A program made the position numbers and the translations under genes. The notes beneath the pieces are model-generated. The model ran no database searches. It had not been told where the DNA came from and was given only the letters and a program-made list of their open reading frames with translations. Source: Holothuria scabra (Eukaryota > Echinodermata > Holothuroidea > Aspidochirotida > Holothuriidae). Taken from it: DNA of 64,000 nt. The stretch spans positions 744,001 through 808,000 of the forward strand of contig CM074179.1 of assembly GCA_037179385.1 (NCBI GenBank), in the 5' to 3' direction. Positions 59,049 through 64,000 of the stretch are shown here, one piece after another; position 1 is the stretch's first letter, and each line of letters begins with the position of its first letter.

Positions 59049-60950
59049 ATGTCGCGTCAAGTTACTATGGCGACGAACTTAAAGCTTATCTCTTTCAATG
59101 CCAGAGGGCTTCGGCAAGCTGCAAAAAGAAGGAAATTATTTGCGTATCTTCACAGACGTAATCCGGACATTGTAATGCTTCAAGAAACACATAGCTGTTT
59201 AAGTGATACCAAATACTGGAAGAACGAATGGGGTGGACATATTATCTATTCACACGGATCTACTTCAAGTCGGGGAGTCTGTATTCTCTTTAACCCCAAA
59301 TTATCATTCCACATCGCGAAAGAAGATCTCAGCCCATTGGGAAGATACATAATTATTGATCTTCAGGTTCACCAACGTATGTTTACTCTTGTTACTATTT
59401 ATGCCCCCAATGATGATAATCCAGGTTTTTTTTTTTGTTCATATTTTGAATGCTTTACACGGATTCGATTGTGATACAATTATCTGTGGAGGGGATCTAA
59501 ACGTTGTGTTTAACCTAGATCTGGATAAGAAAGGTGGAAACCCAAGAACTAATTTTAGGGCTAGGGAAAAGTGTTTTGAGTTAATGTTTGCACACGATCT
59601 TGTAGATATTTGGAGAGAACGAAACCTGATTTCAAGACATTTAAGTTCAGCAGTTACAGATAATTCGGTTTCTCCTGGGTTTTTGTTAGATCACTCATTC
59701 ATTTGTTTATCAATTGGGTCCCAAGAGGCTCGCAGAGGCCCGGGTTATTGGAAACTAAACAACTCTCTGTTGTATGACTCTAGATATACTTTGTTAATTG
59801 AGGAGCTTATTCGTAGTCATCAAGAGAAGTATGCTTCTCATGACCCTGTAGTTCGATGGGAATTACTGAAATTTGATATTCGCAAAGCTAGTATAATATT
59901 TGCAAAAGAAAGGGCAAAGGAGAGGCGTTGAAAAGAGCAGGAACTTATCCAAAATATTGCCGACCTTGAGCAACAGTTTTATAGAAATGGGTCTGCAATT
60001 ATACTGGAACAATTAAGGGAAGCTCAAAACGAATTGGTGTTATATTACGAGTATAAACTGAAGGGCACAATCATCAGGTCCCGTGCTCGATGGGTGGAAG
60101 ATGGCGAAAAGAGCTCTAAATATTTTTATAACCTAGAGAAAAGGAACAGGTCACTCAATTCAATTTTAAAACTTGAAAAGAGTAATGGTATCTTTGTAAC
60201 AGAAAAGAACACTATTCTTGAAGAAATTAAAAATTTTTACAAATCTCTCTACACGTCTACGAATTGCAACCCCGAACATTTTTTTTTTTTTTTTGAGGGG
60301 CTCCCAATCCAAAAAAGTGAAGATGTTGACCTGCAGTCGTGTGATGGTGAACTTACCCTAGATGAATGTTCCCGTGCCCTAACATCAATGAATAATGACA
60401 AAGCTCCAGGCAGTGACGGCCTCTCTGTAAATATAAAACGTTTTGGAATTCAATAGGGCAATTTGTATTAGATTCACTAAATTTTGGTTATCATACTGGC
60501 CATTTATCAACAGAACAGACAAGAGCCATTGTTACATTAATTTTAAAAGGTAATAAGGCTGCCACATCTTTACAAAATTATCGACCAATTACACTGTTAA
60601 ACACAGACTACAAAATTGCTGCAAAGGCGATTGCCTCTAGACTAAAATGTGTGATTCAGGGTCTTATTGGCCCACATCAAACCGGATTCTTAAAAGGTAA
60701 ATTTATAGGGGAAAACATAAGATTCGTCCTAGACTTAATAGAACACTTCTCGTGTTGTAATTTACCAGGGTTTCTGTTACTTGTAGATTTTGAAAAGGCG
60801 TTTGATAAATTAGAATGGCTCTTTGTTCGAAAAACTCTCTCGTATTTTAAAAACTGGATTGACGTTTTCTACAGAAACTGTTCCACTTGTATTTGCAATA
60901 ATGGTTTCTCGACTGGTTTCTTCCCTGTACAGCGGGGTGGTAAAATTCAT
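59049..60950 (+). mobile_element. Second LINE family (Tx1/L1-type), truncated at both ends
   Basis: The endonuclease shows KLISFNARGL, IVMLQETHSCLSD, TLVTIYAPN and GGDLNVVFNLD. The linker has ARWVEDGEKSSKYFYNLEKRN. The RT has NDKAPGSDGL, YRPITLLNTDYKIAAKA and VDFEKAFDKLEW. It is broken by frame changes at the T-runs near 59428 and 60281, a TGA at 59929-59931 and an internal deletion after WRERN that removes the endonuclease YTW/SRID region. It stops at VQRGG, before motif C, so it lacks its 3' end, which is unusual for a LINE. No ORF1 precedes it. Confidence 0.8.
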
Positions 60951-61139
60951 TCTTTTCGATGATTTTTGATGAGGATACTGAAAAAGTTTTAGTCCTAGCC
61001 ATATATTTCTTTGTTGCCTTGTACTTGGATCTGAAATTTGAAGTTAACAGTTATTTTTATCACATGTTAGTTCAAACTTTTCTTTCCGCCACAAGATTTT
61101 TAGGGGTGGAAATTAACGGGCGGAAACTATCGAGGGCGG

Positions 61140-61760
61140 AAACTAACGGACCCCAAGTTAGGCTATGCGGAAACTAGGCCATGGATAGGCTAAATAAGTA
61201 AGCCTAGGGGCTAGCCTAATTAGACTTAGTAGATGAACGTGATCATATAATCCGATGCAGCGTTCCGGTCACTTCTACTATAGGCCTAGGCCCACAAAGA
61301 AATGCCACTGTCAAACAGGGATGTGTATTCGTTACAAGAGGAATGAGCCTAGGCTAGGCTAGATCATGTAACGAACACCAGCCCTGTTTGAGGGCTAGGT
61401 CTAGGTCACTACGTACAAACCTAGGCTAAACAAATAGCCCTTAATAATCAAGCCCCTACACCCTACCATTCATTTCACTTTGCTCAATGGAGCACGTGAG
61501 CAGTACAGCCTACAATAGGCCTAACGTTAGGCGTCCTGGGCCGTATGTACTGCTTGCAACTTTGTTCACAACTTGGTTCTACCCATGACTGCACTCCTGG
61601 TTAGAACCGTTTGGGCAAATGTGAGGATCAATTTTACATCGTGGCAAAGGCAAAGCTTTGAAAATACTACTCAGAATTTTGGTAGTGATGCAGGCTACAT
61701 AATACGTATACACGTTAGGACTGGGCCTAGCTCTCAGCTAGAGTGGACTGTCTATATTTA
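61140..61760. repeat. TAGGCCTA-rich tract, second
   Basis: Words such as gcctaggctaggctag, aggcctaacgttaggc and ggctagcctaat recur over some 600 bp, next to three cgggcggaaacta words at 61118-61170. Confidence 0.6.
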
Positions 61761-61805
61761 CAAGTCATTGTGTGGTTTGAATTGAAAATAGGTTCTGTAT
61801 CTATT

Positions 61806-61895
61806 TAGGGATGCACCGGATCCAAAATTTTGGATCCGGCTGGAACCGGATTTTGCCGGAACCAACTTGAAATCCGGCCGGAACCGGATTTTTGC
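61806..61895 (+). mobile_element. hAT-like transposon left end
   Basis: tagggatgcaccggatccaa matches the familiar TAGGGATGCACCGATCC-type terminal repeat of hAT elements. It is followed by four CCGG-AACCGGAT words. A possible opposite remnant, aaatccggccggagtttg, stands at 63467-63485, but the terminal GATGCATCCCTA is not there, so the right end is not established. Confidence 0.55.
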
Positions 61896-64000
61896 AATGC
61901 AGATGAATAAAGTGAAATTCAGAAAAGCATAGAAACTCTGGGATAGGAGTTTACTGCTTTGTAACATAATGTTTGTGAAGGACTAATGGGAAATGTCTAT
62001 AAATTTGTCTTCAAGTGTTGTACAAGTGTATTTACCAAATTTTTTAACCAAAAATTGCAGTATAATAGAAAAAAGGCATGAAAAACTGTGTTCATGCAGA
62101 AGTACAGCAAAACTGTAGCAAAGGGGGGGGGGCAAGCAAGAGCTCTTTATACTGTATTTTCCCTCCCTAGGTGAGTACAGTATTTGTAGAGAAAACTCCT
62201 GAGGAAATCTTGAAAGTTGTTTTGCATGTGAGTTCAATGTTCTTTTTGAACTACAGTACATCACCACTTGTTCAAAAAAATTGTACAAATTATGTAGACA
62301 AGTAATACTTGGCAAAGAGAGTCCTTGGGTAGTGATTACTGAATGGACTGCTCAAACGTAGGCTACTGTGGGAAGACTCTAGGGTTCAGGTTTTTAACTA
62401 TGTACAGCACGATGTTTTACACACCATTTCTAGTATTTAAACATGCCATGATATCTGAAAACTGAAGCACATTTGTCATTAATTATTTTTTTTGGCAGAG
62501 ATATATCACATGTTCTGACATTTAAGTATACACAATATGATGTTCTGATGCTTAAGTATGTGCACAATATGATGTTATCAAACATTACATATAAAGTGTG
62601 TGTGATTAATTATTAAGGACAGAAAACATTGATAGTGACCCTATAGGCAACTTTAATTTGTAATGTCTTCTGAAATTCAAGATGAAACACATTTCCTGCT
62701 TGTACTACACAACCTTTAGGTCCAATTCTCTCACCCCAAACAGTAACAATTCTCCTAACCTTCTTACTTAAGCCCCTCCCACAATTGTCTGATATTCATC
62801 ATCATCCAGATACAATCTCCATTTATTGCTTCAAGGTGAGTATAGAAAAACTCAATTTATACATAAAACATTCTCAGTACCATTCATGCTGTGTAATATA
62901 AGCTTTGGTACTCTGCCATGTTGAATTAGCTGTCAATCAAAGAGCTGAGCCAATTGAGAATTTCGGTACCCCCGTACCAAAATTGTAGTTTGGGGTGTGA
63001 GGTTTGGCCCTTTAAATATGTTAAAAGTAAAGAAAAGTAAAGTGAAGTGTTTAAGTGTGTATTTGTAGACAACCCAATGCAATTAAACTGAAACACTGCC
63101 TTGAATGATGTGACTAAGGTACAACTGTAACATGGATTAAATCCATTTTGTACAGTACTACTGTGCACTGCAGTAGACTTATTTAAATCGCACGAAAGGT
63201 CTTTTCATTCATTCAGTTTATTTCACACAGTTGGAGGAATTTAAAATCATATTTGTTACATGTACATGTAAATCAGTTACTTTTATAACTTTGTTGCCTG
63301 TTTGATTCAGTCATTTTTAAGGGCTAAATAAAGGTGTTCAAATGTTACATAACATGCACTGATAAGCTATCATTTATGAACTTCAAATTAATCCTGTGAC
63401 AGTTACTGCTGTGTTCATGTTTGTTTTAACTCAGATCATGTACATAATGCTACCCAAGTGTACAGAAAAATCCGGCCGGAGTTTGACTCATTGCTTAACA
63501 TTTATCTTGCCATATGCACCATGTTTTCATTAAATACCATAAAAAAAACTTGGCGTGGGCAACGATAAGAACCAGAAAAAAATTCAGTGTGGAATTAAAG
63601 TGTTACATAAATATTGCTTACTTGTGCCCTGTTTGCTGGTTAATTTGGTTAGAACTCCATGGTGGATATATCATATCAATTTGTGATACTAAAGATGACA
63701 AAAAAAAAAATCAGTACTAAATGACTAATACTCTTTTCAAATATTTCAAATGTGTGTATCTAATTGAAAAAATAATCATACATCGGTACAACATACATCC
63801 AGTCATCTGAAAATAAACAAATAGTAACCAAACCAGCTGAGTAAGTCACTTTCAGCTCAGTACAAACTACCAAACACAGTTGAGGCTAAATAGTGTGCAA
63901 CATCATACATTAAGAAAAACATACAAGCACAATTTTGTCTGTGTTCTAAAAATTCATGTTCAAGTGTTCTTTATTTTTTTTTTAAATAGTGCAAAAGAAG
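61896..64000. other. Intergenic or element interior, nothing recognised
   Basis: There is no transposase or exon reading. A G8 run lies near 62125. The sequence is AT-rich to the right edge. Confidence 0.45.

Noticed and set aside
61806..63485. Complete hAT element between the two CCGGCCGGA words
   Set aside because: The right terminal repeat is not present and no transposase reading lies between.

Overview
The window looks like chromosomal DNA of a marine invertebrate deuterostome. An echinoderm, possibly a sea cucumber, is my best guess. It is intron-rich, AT-rich and dense in transposons, with short phase-1 immunoglobulin exons, Penelope-like (PLE) and Tx1-like retroelements, TAGGCCTA/CTAACGTTAG low-complexity tracts and a 141-bp GTTTGACC...TGACCTCCACC array. 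There are no operons, rRNA genes, tRNAs I can defend, or CRISPR arrays. The species assignment is an inference from sequence style only.

1-9.8 kb is a nested retroelement pile. Penelope-like fragments (reverse transcriptase on the minus strand at the left edge; linker and GIY-YIG endonuclease on the plus strand) have been hit repeatedly by one APE-type non-LTR retrotransposon family with three CCHC knuckles in ORF1 and endonuclease plus RT in ORF2. I label its copies A', A, B and F; C, D and E lie at 12.6-19.7 kb. A and B sit head to head with both 3' ends facing outward. Several insertions show target-site duplications, including one that is only 30 bp long.

10.3-24.7 kb holds three exons of a minus-strand immunoglobulin-superfamily gene: signal peptide at 24.6 kb, one V-like Ig domain at 22.9-23.2 kb, and two Ig domains at 10.3-11.0 kb. 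All junctions are phase 1. The C-D-E retroelement nest and a 65-bp satellite lie in its introns. The gene has no visible 3' end and probably continues beyond the left edge. A second Ig gene starts divergently at 25.25 kb; the two start codons are about 560 bp apart with an 80-bp (TA)n tract between them.

33-36.7 kb holds exons of a minus-strand gene that I read as DUF4806-type, with a one-base frameshift in its last exon and the 141-bp array inside an intron.

37-64 kb has few recognisable genes. It holds inverted-terminal-repeat elements (TA- and TTAA-flanked), a pair of 1.0-1.1 kb elements built on a GTATTCGACCCC motif, several copies of a GCTCCGC...GCTCCGC imperfect palindrome, a 295-bp direct duplication, a 40-bp-arm hairpin, a second broken LINE at 59-61 kb and the left end of a hAT-like element at 61.8 kb. 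No comparison with any database was possible; family names rest on motifs read by eye.
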